Positions 25,866 through 34,963 of a stretch of 64,000 bases of DNA are shown here, piece after piece; position 1 is the stretch's first letter; every line of letters starts with the position of its first letter. The notes beneath the pieces were generated by a model. The model made no database searches. It saw nothing but the letters and a program-made list of their open reading frames with translations, and was not told where the DNA came from. Position numbers and translations under genes: made by a program. The DNA lies in NCBI GenBank assembly GCA_009695065.1, contig SIBR01000015.1:1-64000 (forward strand). Reading direction: 5' to 3'. The stretch is from Opitutus sp. (lineage in GTDB: Bacteria; Verrucomicrobiota; Verrucomicrobiae; Opitutales; Opitutaceae).

Positions 25866-27540
25866 ATGAAAATGACCTCACTCCTGCGGTGTTGGCGCGC
25901 CTGGGTGTTTTTGGTCGGAGCCTTCGCTTCCGCCACGGCGTTCGGTGCCGCCAAGCAACTCTGGACCGCCAAGCTCCCCGGTGACGCGAAGTGGCACTCG
26001 CGCACTGCCCTCGGCACCCTCGTGGTCGGCACGTCCGATGCGATCCTGGCCTTCGATCCCGATACCGGCCAGCAGGTGTGGACGCGCAGCGAGTTCAAGA
26101 AGACGTCGCCGTTCAGTGCGCGTGAGATTCCCGGCACGCCCGTTCTCGTCTGTAACACGGCGGAGGGCTTTGCCGGCCAGAAGGTGACGCTCTTTGTCAT
26201 CGACTACCTGACGGGCAAGACGTTCTGGCAGACCCCGGAGATGCAGGGGCAGTTTCTCGGCACCATCCCGCTCGCCGAGAAGGGTCTCGTGCTTTTCCTG
26301 ATCAATGGCATGGGCGCCGACAACAAGGAGCCGGGGACCTACCTTCACGCCCTGGACCTGGCCGACGGGAAGGCCAAGTAGTCTTCGAAATTCGCCAAGA
26401 GCGGCGCGATTCCGCTGCATATTGCGGACAACTCGGGGAAGTTTATCCCGACGATGGATCTTTCCGGCTATCACGATCCGGTGGTTGGCGAGAACGATCT
26501 CTATCTGCCCTGCCTCGGCGTGCATGGCGTCGATCTCGCCGCCGGCAAGGTGAAGTGGGGGGGCGAGTTTGCCCCGGGGAACAAGGGTCTGAAGAAGACC
26601 TACGCGCCGCTGCGGATCGACGGCGACCGGATCTGCGGTGGGGGCGGCGGCAGCGTGTATGCGATCAAGCGCCGCGACGGCGCGACGATCTGGAAGAGCG
26701 ATCGCATCTCCGACTACGCCGGCCTCTTCAAGGCGCGTGACAATGCGATCGTCGCCCAACTCGAGATCGTCGGGGGAAGATTTTCTCACGCTACGGCGGT
26801 AATTTTCCCGATGGCAAAACGGCGACGCTGCGCGAACCGTTGGGGGTAGTCGTCCTGGATCCGCGGCCGACGGAAAATCCCTCTACCACTTCGACAAGGC
26901 GAAGGAGGGCATCACCAACATGGTGGTGGTCGACGCGAGCAAGACCGTGGTCTTTGCCGACGGCGCAAATGGCTACGGCATCGACGCGGCGGCGTGACGG
27001 GTCTCGTGAAGGCGGGCATTTCGGCCAACAAGGCGCTGCTCGATGTGCCGGTGGCGGTGAGCTACGCGGGCGGGCGCGTGGTCGTGCAGGGCAAGCAGCA
27101 CATCCTCGGCTTCGATCCGAAAACCAAGACGTCGAACTGGTCGCTCTTCTCTGGGGCCCCGAGCGAAGCACTCGGGAATATCGCGATGTTTGCGGTTACG
27201 GCGGCCGCGGCGGTTTATGGCAACGGTCAGGTGGCGGCGGGCGGGGTTCGAGCGGCTACAACAGCGGCATCAACACGATTCACAGCAACCTCGACCGCTA
27301 CAACAGCTACACCGAGAAGGCCAAGAAGCGGGCCGGCGGATCGAAATCTTCCGAGGCGTACACCTACATCATCACGAATGTCGAAAAAGTCATTGGTGTC
27401 GTGGGCGTGAACCTGGCGACCGGCGAGACCGACCGGACCCTGCCGCTGAAGGAGAAGGAGCCGAATGCACCGTCGATGAGCCGATGAACCGGGTTTTCCA
27501 CTTCAAGGGGAAGAATTCGATCGTCGCCTACCAGTTCTGA
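25866..27540 (+). pseudogene. Broken exported PQQ-like beta-propeller protein
   Basis: The gene starts with a signal peptide (LRCWRAWVFLVGAFASATAF) and then shows beta-propeller blades such as LWTAKLPGDAKWHSRTALG, AILAFDPDTGQQVWTR, KVTLFVIDYLTGKTFWQ and GVHGVDLAAGKVKWGGEF. An in-frame TAG at 26379 stands where Trp is expected (TGG to TAG, before SSKFAKSG). The frame is then lost near 26770, picked up in other frames (HFDKAKEGITNMVVVDASK, ISANKALLDVPVAVSYAGG), and shifts again near 27240 and 27470 before FHFKGKNSIVAYQF at the end. At least four disabling changes are present. The gene is either dead or its consensus is poor here. A terminator follows directly. Confidence 0.8.
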
Positions 27541-27565
27541 ACCGGCCTGCGCACTGGCTTCACCC

Positions 27566-27597
27566 GGCCGTCTCCGGAGAGGCGGCCTTTTCGTTTT
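27566..27597 (+). terminator. Rho-independent terminator
   Basis: GGCCGTCTC CGGA GAGGCGGCC forms a 9-bp stem (one G-U pair) with a 4-nt loop, followed by TTTTCGTTTT. It lies 25 nt downstream of the beta-propeller gene stop, so the transcription unit itself looks normal. Confidence 0.88.
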
Positions 27598-27616
27598 GGT
27601 GCGGGGGGCCCTCAGG

Positions 27617-27928
27617 CTACTCCGTCAGCACCACCTGCCGCTCCTTGGGGTCCGGGTTTTGCCGGTAGAACATGGCGGTGTGTCCCACGGCCCCGATGCA
27701 CACGCAGCGGCCTTCGTCGGCGATGCTGGTGCACAGGGTCTCGCGTTCCTCCCGATCCGCTCCGAGGAACCGGACCTTGATGAGTTCGTGCGCGCGCAGC
27801 AGCCGTTGCAGTTCGATGAAGAACGCGGGCGTGAGTCCGCTGCGACCGACCTTGAGCGACACCTCCAACGTCTGGCCAAGGCTGCGGAGGCGCGATTTCT
27901 GGGCGCCCGTGAGAGGGAAGTCGTACAT
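27617..27928 (-). CDS. YhbY/CRM-domain RNA-binding protein
   Basis: A protein of 103 residues, the usual size of YhbY. It opens LTGAQKSRLRSLGQTLEVSL with the GRSGLTPAFFIELQRLL stretch containing the family GxxG-like loop, then LIKVRFLGADREERETL and GHTAMFYRQNPDPK. YhbY proteins bind RNA and associate with pre-50S ribosomal particles. I chose the ATG at 27928 because the conserved fold starts there. It lies 75 nt downstream of a pseudouridine synthase gene on the same strand, which is consistent with a joint role in ribosome maturation. Confidence 0.85.
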   Translation of the reverse strand: MYDFPLTGAQKSRLRSLGQTLEVSLKVGRSGLTPAFFIELQRLLRAHELIKVRFLGADREERETLCTSIADEGRCVCIGAVGHTAMFYRQNPDPKERQVVLTE

Positions 27929-28002
27929 GCGAACCAGAGGATGGACCCGGATGTACGGGGATTGAAGCCAATTATCCGCGGGCTGGTTCCCGTCGGACGA
28001 CT

Positions 28003-28713
28003 TCAGGGTCCGGATCCGACCTGCTCGAAAGCGTCCAGCGGGAGTTCCCGCCATTGGCCCGGTGGCAGGTCGCCGAGTTCCAGCGAGCCAAAGCGCGTGC
28101 GATGTAGAGAGAGCACGGTCAGGCCGGCGGCGGCGAACATGCGGCGGACTTGGTGGTAGCGGCCCTCGATCAGCGTCAGGTCGGCTTCGCGCGGGGAAAG
28201 GATCGTAAGCTCCGCCGGCGCGCAGGGCTTTTCCTCGCCCTCAAGTTGCAGGGTGCCGCTCGCGAATCGCCCCGCGAGGTTCGGCGGGATTTCGTGATCG
28301 AGGGTGGCGCGATAGACTTTCGGCACCTTGTGCTTCGGCGAGGTCAGCCGGTGCACGAGGGCCGATTGATCCGTCAACAGCAACAGCCCGCTGGTTTCCT
28401 TGTCGAGCCGGCCGATGCTGGTGACCGTCGGATTCCGCCGCCGCCAACGCTCCGGCAGCTGGGTGTAAATGCTCGGTCCTTCGCTTCCGTCGTGCGAACA
28501 AACGAGGCCGAGCGGCTTATGCAGGAGCAACAGCAGGCCGGCGGGGTGGTCGAGCGGCTCGCCGTCCACGCGTACGTCGGCCGCTGCAACCTTCTGCGCG
28601 ACATCGCCGGCGGGCTCGCCCCGGACCGCGACGCAGCCGGCTGCTACCCAGTCGCGGGCTTCGCGGCGCGAGCAGTAGCCGAGATTGGAAAGAAGTTGGT
28701 CGAGGCGGCGCAC
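28003..28713 (-). CDS. RsuA/RluB/RluE-family pseudouridine synthase
   Basis: A protein of about 236 residues. The S4 RNA-binding domain begins at once (RRLDQLLSNLGYCSRREARD). The catalytic domain has LLHKPLGLVCSHDG and the catalytic Asp in SIGRLDKETSGLLLLT, followed by KVYRATLDHEIP and EGRYHQVRRMFAAAG, all typical of RsuA-like 16S rRNA enzymes. I set the start at the GTG at 28713, directly before the S4 domain; the frame is open to 28851 but that extension has no conserved look. Which uridine is modified cannot be told. Confidence 0.88.
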   Translation of the reverse strand: MRRLDQLLSNLGYCSRREARDWVAAGCVAVRGEPAGDVAQKVAAADVRVDGEPLDHPAGLLLLLHKPLGLVCSHDGSEGPSIYTQLPERWRRRNPTVTSIGRLDKETSGLLLLTDQSALVHRLTSPKHKVPKVYRATLDHEIPPNLAGRFASGTLQLEGEEKPCAPAELTILSPREADLTLIEGRYHQVRRMFAAAGLTVLSLHRTRFGSLELGDLPPGQWRELPLDAFEQVGSGP

Positions 28714-28869
28714 GGATCGAGGAATTCGCGGCAAAGAGGGGCAAAAATGCAGGAAAAGGAAAGCCTCGCCTGCGCCGGACCCCGTCTCGCGGCGCAAAAT
28801 AAGCGGGGTGCGGGCCGAATATTTTTGCGCCGGATGCTCCTTTCCCGCCATTCGAGACGTAACACCTCC

Positions 28870-30003
28870 ATGCTTCGTTGGTATTTATTTGCCGCCGCCC
28901 TTGTGGTCGTGGCGTTCAGCTTCCTCACTGTGGTCAAGTCGCCCGACTGGTCGCAGTGGCGCTTTGCGGTGCTGGCGGGCGAGTATGGACACTGGTTCGC
29001 GCTGGGGGTCCTGGCTCTCGTCGGGCTCGCCGGAAATTTCAGTCGCCCGCCCACCGTCCCGGTGGTGGCGGCCATGCTGTTGGGCCTGGTGGCGGTGATA
29101 CTCTTTTTAAAACCTTCGCTCAATGCGTGGCGCGTGGCGCGGACGCTGCCTGCCGCGCTCGAACGCGCCTTCGGCCGGGTGGAGGTCGGCCGTCGCCCCT
29201 TTTCACCCGCTGCCTTGTTCGGCTTCGCGCCCCAGCCGGTCCCCGTGCAAACGCTCTCGTTTTCCGGCGAACTCGCGCTCGATTTCTACCGCGCGGTGCG
29301 AACTGACGGCGCCCTCTCGCCCTGTGTCATCGTCGTGCATGGCGGTGGCTGGGACAGCGGTGATCGCGCGCAGATTGCGCATTTCAACGACTGGCTGGCG
29401 CGGCGCGGCTATGCGGTGGCGGCGATTTCGTACCGGCTCGCGCCAAAATCCATCTGGCCGGCACAGCGCGACGATTTGCTGGCGGCCATCGCGGCCGTCA
29501 AGGCACAGGCGGGCCGGCTGGGCGTCGATCCGGCGCGCCTCGTTTTGCTCGGACGCTCGGCGGGTGGACAGATCGTGGAGGCGGTGGGTTATGCCGTACA
29601 CGATCCGGCCATTCGTGGTCTTGTCGGACTGTATGCGCCGTCCGATCTGCATTTCGGCTACGCGCATGCCCGCGAGGACGATGCGATCAAATCTCCCACG
29701 CTCATGCGGCGTTATCTCGGCGGTCCTCCCGCGGCGGCGCGGGCGGCCTACGACAGCGCGAGCGCGCTGCAACACGTGACTGCCGCCGCTCCGCCGACGC
29801 TCTTGTTGCATGGCGAGAACGACACCCTGGTGTGGCACCGGCACAGCGAGCGGCTCGACGGTAAACTGGCGGAGAAGGGCGTGCCGCGCGCCTTCGTCTC
29901 GCTGCCTTGGGCGACGCACGCCTTCGACTACAACCTCAACGGGCCGGGTGGCCAGATCACGACCTACGCCATGGAGTGGTTTCTCGCCGCCGTGACGCGT
30001 TGA
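28870..30003 (+). CDS. Membrane-anchored alpha/beta hydrolase (BD-FAE/carboxylesterase-like)
   Basis: A protein of 377 residues with three N-terminal hydrophobic segments (LFAAALVVVAFSFLTVV and two more up to about residue 85), then a hydrolase domain. VIVVHGGGWDSGDRAQ holds the oxyanion-hole HGGG. VLLGRSAGGQIVEAVG carries the nucleophile Ser. LLHGENDTLVWHRHS supplies the Asp and WATHAFDYNLNG the His of the triad. The family includes lipases, feruloyl and acetyl esterases. The catalytic domain probably faces the periplasm. I used the ATG at 28870; another in-frame ATG lies a few codons upstream. Confidence 0.85.
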   Translation: MLRWYLFAAALVVVAFSFLTVVKSPDWSQWRFAVLAGEYGHWFALGVLALVGLAGNFSRPPTVPVVAAMLLGLVAVILFLKPSLNAWRVARTLPAALERAFGRVEVGRRPFSPAALFGFAPQPVPVQTLSFSGELALDFYRAVRTDGALSPCVIVVHGGGWDSGDRAQIAHFNDWLARRGYAVAAISYRLAPKSIWPAQRDDLLAAIAAVKAQAGRLGVDPARLVLLGRSAGGQIVEAVGYAVHDPAIRGLVGLYAPSDLHFGYAHAREDDAIKSPTLMRRYLGGPPAAARAAYDSASALQHVTAAAPPTLLLHGENDTLVWHRHSERLDGKLAEKGVPRAFVSLPWATHAFDYNLNGPGGQITTYAMEWFLAAVTR

Positions 30004-30147
30004 TGCTTCCGCCGTAGATTCCGAAACTTGGTTCGAGAGCTCAATGGTTTCGTGGCGCTGAGTTCAGGGATGGGTGTGAGCCCTGCTCCCTGCGCTCACC
30101 AGACGGTATGAAAGCCCGGCGGTAATTCAGTTGGGCGAAAGGCCTGG

Positions 30148-30221
30148 CTGTAGGAGCGGCTTCATGCCGCGATTTCCAGAAGGGAACGCGATTTTTTCGC
30201 GACATAAAATCGCTCCTACAG
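30148..30221. repeat. REP-like palindromic element
   Basis: CTGTAGGAGCGGCTTCATGC at the left and ATAAAATCGCTCCTACAG at the right are imperfect inverted arms of about 24 nt around a short centre. The outer 11 bases (CTGTAGGAGCG/CGCTCCTACAG) pair exactly. The layout resembles repetitive extragenic palindromes, which are typically present in many copies per genome. Only one copy is visible here. Confidence 0.75.
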
Positions 30222-30266
30222 TTCGATCCGAGCGTCGCAGCTGGTTTTCCTACCCAGCCTGTCAGG

Positions 30267-30290
30267 CTTTGGGCCACATCTGGCCCAAAG
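30267..30290. terminator. Perfect hairpin downstream of the DUF1501 gene
   Basis: CTTTGGGCCA CATC TGGCCCAAAG forms a 10-bp perfect stem with a 4-nt loop. It lies 27 nt beyond the stop of the minus-strand DUF1501 gene and could end its transcript, but there is no U-tract on that strand. It may instead belong to the adjacent palindromic repeat. Confidence 0.4.
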
Positions 30291-30316
30291 CGCGTGGCCT
30301 GAATGGCTCCGCGCCG

Positions 30317-31765
30317 CTACGTGAAGAGCTTGTGGACGACGTTTCCGCTCACGTCGGTGAGGCGAAAATCGCGGCCTTGGAAGCGATACGTCAGCCGTGT
30401 ATGGTCAAAGCCGAAGAGGTGGAGGATCGAGGCGTGCAGGTCGTGCACGTGCACCGGGTCCTTCGCGACGTTCCACGCAATATCGTCGGTCTCGCCGATC
30501 ACTTGGCCGCCTCTGATGCCGCCGCCGGCGAGCCACAGGCTGAAGGCATTGGGGTGATGGTCGCGGCCGGTGACGGTCTTGGCTCCGGGACGGTTTTCGC
30601 CGAGGGCGGTGCGGCCGAACTCCGACCCGCAGATCACCAGAGTGTCATCGAGCAGTCCGCGTTGCTTGAGATCCTTGACGAGCGCGGCGATCGGCTGGTC
30701 GGCCATCGCGCAGTTGTGCGGCAGCTGGGTGTTGATGCGACTGTGGTGATCCCACGAGGCGTGAATCACCTGCACCACACGCACGCCGCGCTCGACGAGG
30801 CGGCGGGCCATCAGGCAATTGCGGGCAAACGTCCCGAACAAGCCGGTGCCGCCGAGATTCTCCCCTTCGATCGTCGGCTCCGGGCGGTCGAGTCCGTACA
30901 TGTCGAGCGTGGCTTTCGATTCGCCGGAGAGGTCCATTAGTTCCGGCGCGGCGCTTTGCATGCGGAAGGCCAGTTCGTAGGCCGCGATGCGGCTGTTGAT
31001 TTCGGGGTCGCGGACCTCGGCATTGCGCAGGGCGTTGAGTTGAGCGACGCCCTCGATGCTCCGCTGCTGCATGGCGGCGGTGATGCTCGCGGGATTATCC
31101 AGGTTGAGCACGGGGGTGCCGTCGTTGCGGAACATCACGCCGGAATATTTCGACGGGAGAAATCCGCTCGACCAGCTGGCCGAGCCTCCGGGCACGCCGC
31201 GGCCGACACAAATGAGCACGACGAATTCCGGCAGATTTTTCGACGTGCTGCCCAGGCCGTAGCTCAGCCACGAGCCCATGCTCGGTCGGCCGGAAATGGC
31301 CGAGCCGGTGTTCATCAACAACTGACCGGGCACATGATTGAACTGGTCCGTGTGCATCGAGCGGACGAGACAGATATCGTCGGCGATGGAACCGATGTGC
31401 GGGATGAGGTCGGACAGTTCCATGCCGCACTGGCCGTTCGGCTTGAAGGTGCGCGGCGTGCCCATGATGCGCGCCGATTCCTTCGCGAGGAAGGCGAAGC
31501 GCATGTTCTTCGTCATCGACTCGGGCAGCGCCTGGCCGTCGAGCTGGTTGAGCATCGGCTTGGGATCGTAAAGATCCATCTGGCTCGGGCCGCCCTCGAG
31601 GTAGATATAGATGCAATTTTTGGCCCGGGGCTGGTGGTGAGTCCGAGCGGCGCCGCCCGTCGCGGGCGTCGCGCCGAGCAGGCCGTCGCCCTGCAGCAAT
31701 TGGGACAGCGCGAGGCCGCCAATGCCGCCGCAGGTCTGCATGAGAAATTTTCGCCGGCTGAACAT
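30317..31765 (-). CDS. DUF1501 family protein, Tat-exported
   Basis: A protein of 482 residues with a twin-arginine signal at the very start (SRRKFLMQTCGG). The DUF1501 (PF07394) core shows NCIYIYLEGGPSQMDLYDPK, HTDQFNHVPGQLLMNTGS, VVQVIHASWDHHSRINTQLP and LVICGSEFGRT, with the His and Asp residues of an alkaline-phosphatase/sulfatase-like fold. It sits 12 nt downstream of a PSCyt1-DUF1549-DUF1553 gene, a pairing repeated many times in Planctomycetes and Verrucomicrobia genomes and often tied to complex polysaccharide use. The biochemical activity is unproven. Confidence 0.92.
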   Translation of the reverse strand: MFSRRKFLMQTCGGIGGLALSQLLQGDGLLGATPATGGAARTHHQPRAKNCIYIYLEGGPSQMDLYDPKPMLNQLDGQALPESMTKNMRFAFLAKESARIMGTPRTFKPNGQCGMELSDLIPHIGSIADDICLVRSMHTDQFNHVPGQLLMNTGSAISGRPSMGSWLSYGLGSTSKNLPEFVVLICVGRGVPGGSASWSSGFLPSKYSGVMFRNDGTPVLNLDNPASITAAMQQRSIEGVAQLNALRNAEVRDPEINSRIAAYELAFRMQSAAPELMDLSGESKATLDMYGLDRPEPTIEGENLGGTGLFGTFARNCLMARRLVERGVRVVQVIHASWDHHSRINTQLPHNCAMADQPIAALVKDLKQRGLLDDTLVICGSEFGRTALGENRPGAKTVTGRDHHPNAFSLWLAGGGIRGGQVIGETDDIAWNVAKDPVHVHDLHASILHLFGFDHTRLTYRFQGRDFRLTDVSGNVVHKLFT

Positions 31766-31777
31766 GGTTTTGCGGGG

Positions 31778-34771
31778 TTACTCGCGGGTGATGAATTCGT
31801 CGAGGTTCATGATGACGCGGGTCGCGGCCACCGTGGCCAGTCGGGCATCGCCGCCGGTGAGCTTCAGTTGGTCGTCGTAAAGCGAGCGCATCGCCAGCAG
31901 CTCCGCGGGCTTGGGCGGCCGGCTCATGCACTGTTCGAAACCCGCGTGCAGCCGGTGGTCGATGTCCCCCGGCAGGGCGGCGAGTTGTTCGCCCAGCTTC
32001 TCGCTGCATTCGAAGAAAACGGGATCGTTAAGCAGGGTCAGCGCCTGCAACGGCGAGTTGGAACGCTCCCGCTGTGTGCAGGCCACACTCGTGTCAGAGG
32101 CATCGAATGTCAGCAGCATCGGGTAGGGGACATTGCGCCGCAGATGAATGTAGAGCCCGCGGCGATATTGCTCGGCGCCCGGAGTCGCGGGCCAGGTCTT
32201 GTTGCGCCCGAACGCGGTGACGAACGCGGGCAGCGGCGGATAAATGCTCGGGCCGCCGATCTTGGGATTGAGCAGGCCGCTCTGCGCGAGAAACACGTCG
32301 CGCACCACCTCGGCCTCGAGCCGTTGCCGGCTCTGGCGGGCAAACAGCACGTTGAGCGGATCGCGGTCGGCCAGGTCGCTGCGGGTCGCGGAGGCCTGCC
32401 GGTAGGTCGCCGACGTCACCAGCAGGCGGATCAGCTGCTTGCGACTCCAGCCGAGACGGACGAATTCGGTGGCGAGGTAGTCGAGCAGTTCCGGATGCGA
32501 GGGCCGTTCGCCCTGGGCGCCAAAATTCTCCATCGTCGCGACGAGGCCCCGGCCGAAAAGGTTCTTCCAAATATGGTTCACGGTCACGCGGGCGGTCAGC
32601 GGATTGGCCGGGTCCACCAGCCAGCGCGCGAGATCGAGCCGGTCGGGCTTCTTTCCGCGCGGGTGGAAGGGGTGAAGCACCTCGAGGGTACCCGGCTCAA
32701 CTTCGCCGCCCGGTTGCTGGTAGTCGCCGCGGATATGGATGTGGGTTTTGCGTTCGTTGAGCGCGAGGATGGGAGCGCTGGTCTTGGGAAAATCCGGTTT
32801 GCGGGCGAAGTGCGCGAGGATGGGTGCGAAAAGTTTTTTGCCCGTTTCGTCCCCATGCTGGGCGAAATACCGCGCGAGTTCCGCCACTTGGGCGGGACGG
32901 CGTTCTGCGGCCGGCAGATCGAGGGTGGCCATGATGGCATCTGGCATCGTGTCGGGCACGAGCGGTGCCGCCGTCGTGGTGGCGGCAAGCCGAAACCGGT
33001 TCATCAACCCGACCGTGCGGTGCTCCAGCTCGAAGAAGAGCTTGGAGTCGGCGGGAAGATCCTGCGGTTCCTTCAACTCGAACACGATGACATGGGATTG
33101 CGACGTCTGCGGTCCGACGCTCCAGCCGGTGCTTTTGTCGCCATCGATCGTGTTGGCGGCGGGTCCGCTCTTGGCGGCAGAGTCGGCCCGGGCGGCGGCG
33201 AGTTCGAGTTTCCGTTGCGCTCCGCCGGCGGGTTGCGCCATCACGGAAAATTCCGCCAGCGCGAAATCCCCGGCTTTGCTGCGCCCCACGTTTCGGCCCG
33301 GTTCGGCGAGGGCCTCGAGGCGGAAGCCGGTGATCCCTTTCAAATTTACCACGGCTTCGACGATGAAGCGGGATTTGATCGGATCGCTGACGGCGGGAGA
33401 AATGGCATGGTCCTCGCCGGCGGTGAGGGTGTGTTCCTCGTCTTCCGTGGCGACCGTGATCGTGGTCGGTTGCAGCACAGTCCAGCGGGCCACCGGCAGT
33501 TTTAGGGTGCGTTCCCACTCCGGGAGTTTCGTGTCCAGAATGGTTGCGAGATAGGCGTCGAGCGGCGCATCCAGTTTCGTGCGTTCGCTTTCCCACGCGG
33601 CCAGCTTGCGGTTGTAGTCGGCCAGCTCGTCGGGCCGGGGCGCGGGCAGATCCCGTTCCGCCGTGCTGTTGAAGAAGGCGTAGAGCTGGTAGAATTCCCG
33701 CTGGGTGATCTGGTCGTACTTGTGGGTGTGGCATTCCGCACAGCCGACGGTCAGTCCCAGCCATACGGCGCCCGTGGTCGCGGTGCGATCGACGGCGGCC
33801 TTGCACCGGTCGAGTTCGAGGTCCGCTCCCGCCTCGTCGTTTTTGAGCGAGTTGCGGTGAAAACCGGTGGCGATTTTTTGTTCCTGGGTCGCGTTGGGCA
33901 GCAGGTCGCCCGCGAGTTGCTCGACCGTGAATCGATCGAAGGGCTCGTCGCGGTTGATGGCGTCGATGACCCAGTCGCGGTAAAGGTAGGCGTAGGGCCG
34001 AAGGGTGTCGTTAAGATAGCCGCCGCTGTCGGCGTAGCGTGCGAGGTCGAGCCAGTAGCGGCCCCAGCGTTCGCCGAAATGCGGCGATGCCAGCAGCGTG
34101 TCGACCAGCCGCTCGTAGGCGTCGCTGCGCCGGTCGTCGACAAACGCCTGCACCACCTTCGGGTCGGGGGGCAGGCCGAGCAGGTCGAGGTTGAGCCGGC
34201 GAATGAGGGTCCGGCGATCGGCTCCCGGCGACGGCTTGATTCCCTCCGGCTCCAGCCGGGCGAGGATGAAACGGTCGATCGCGTTGCGGGCCACCAGCGA
34301 TGGGTCGCGCACGATCGGAACCGCCGGTCGCCGCGGAGCCTCGTAGGCCCAGTGTTTGCCCCACGGGGCGCCCTCCGCCACCCACCGCTTGAGCAGATCG
34401 ATCTGCGCGACCGTGAGCTTTTTTTTCGAATCCAGCGGCGGCATCGCCTCGTCCTCGTCCCGGGAGGTGATGCGGAAGATGAGTTCGCTTTCCTCCGGTT
34501 TGCCCGGAGTCACGACGGTAATCCCTTCGCGCTCCCGGAGTATGCCCTCGTGCGTGTCGAGCCGGAGTTTGGCTTCCCGTTTGCCGTCGTCCGGCCCGTG
34601 ACAGCTAAAGCAATTTTGCGAGAGGATCGGCAGGATATCGCGGCTGAAATCGATGGTGGTGGACGGCGCCGCGTTGCCCTGGCTCACGATCGTACCCAGC
34701 GCGAGCACAAGGATGCCGGCCAGCGGGTTGGCGGCGGGGAGCGCCAGGACGAAACGGGCGGCAAGTGACAT
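31778..34771 (-). CDS. PSCyt1-DUF1549-DUF1553 protein (Planctomycete-type cytochrome c)
   Basis: An exported protein of 997 residues. After a hydrophobic leader the PSCyt1 domain (about 40-130) carries one c-type haem site, ILSQNCFSCHGPDDGKREAK. DUF1549 follows at about 150-370 (SLVARNAIDRFILARLEPEG, then RRLNLDLLGLPP and GERWGRYWLDLARYADSGGY). DUF1553 fills the C-terminal third (DLARWLVDPANPLTARVTVN, HIWKNLFGRGLV, and NSPLQALTLLNDPVF). The haem suggests electron transfer at the cell surface or periplasm. It is co-transcribed with the DUF1501 gene. The arrangement is a hallmark of the PVC superphylum. Confidence 0.94.
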   Translation of the reverse strand: MSLAARFVLALPAANPLAGILVLALGTIVSQGNAAPSTTIDFSRDILPILSQNCFSCHGPDDGKREAKLRLDTHEGILREREGITVVTPGKPEESELIFRITSRDEDEAMPPLDSKKKLTVAQIDLLKRWVAEGAPWGKHWAYEAPRRPAVPIVRDPSLVARNAIDRFILARLEPEGIKPSPGADRRTLIRRLNLDLLGLPPDPKVVQAFVDDRRSDAYERLVDTLLASPHFGERWGRYWLDLARYADSGGYLNDTLRPYAYLYRDWVIDAINRDEPFDRFTVEQLAGDLLPNATQEQKIATGFHRNSLKNDEAGADLELDRCKAAVDRTATTGAVWLGLTVGCAECHTHKYDQITQREFYQLYAFFNSTAERDLPAPRPDELADYNRKLAAWESERTKLDAPLDAYLATILDTKLPEWERTLKLPVARWTVLQPTTITVATEDEEHTLTAGEDHAISPAVSDPIKSRFIVEAVVNLKGITGFRLEALAEPGRNVGRSKAGDFALAEFSVMAQPAGGAQRKLELAAARADSAAKSGPAANTIDGDKSTGWSVGPQTSQSHVIVFELKEPQDLPADSKLFFELEHRTVGLMNRFRLAATTTAAPLVPDTMPDAIMATLDLPAAERRPAQVAELARYFAQHGDETGKKLFAPILAHFARKPDFPKTSAPILALNERKTHIHIRGDYQQPGGEVEPGTLEVLHPFHPRGKKPDRLDLARWLVDPANPLTARVTVNHIWKNLFGRGLVATMENFGAQGERPSHPELLDYLATEFVRLGWSRKQLIRLLVTSATYRQASATRSDLADRDPLNVLFARQSRQRLEAEVVRDVFLAQSGLLNPKIGGPSIYPPLPAFVTAFGRNKTWPATPGAEQYRRGLYIHLRRNVPYPMLLTFDASDTSVACTQRERSNSPLQALTLLNDPVFFECSEKLGEQLAALPGDIDHRLHAGFEQCMSRPPKPAELLAMRSLYDDQLKLTGGDARLATVAATRVIMNLDEFITRE

Positions 34772-34963
34772 CAGGGTAATCGGGGGAGCACGGCGGGGCA
34801 GAAATTATTTCAACGGGAGAAGATGCCTGTTGCGACTTTTTCCCGCTGAAATTTTGCCCAGAGCTGGGCGGATTACACCGCTGCGCGCCGTGGTTGACTC
34901 CGGTTGCTTTGCCATCCCGTCATCCTGCGCCGACACATCGAAAAAGACGTGCGCGGGATCCGT

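Noticed and set aside
26379..26381. TAG reassigned as an amino acid in the beta-propeller gene
   Set aside because: The same gene has several frameshifts, and no other gene in the window uses an internal TAG.
30956..33505. Plus-strand open frame of 849 codons antisense to the DUF1549 gene
   Set aside because: It mirrors a clearly conserved minus-strand gene, is rich in Arg/Gly/Ala as expected for a GC-rich shadow, and shows no family motif.
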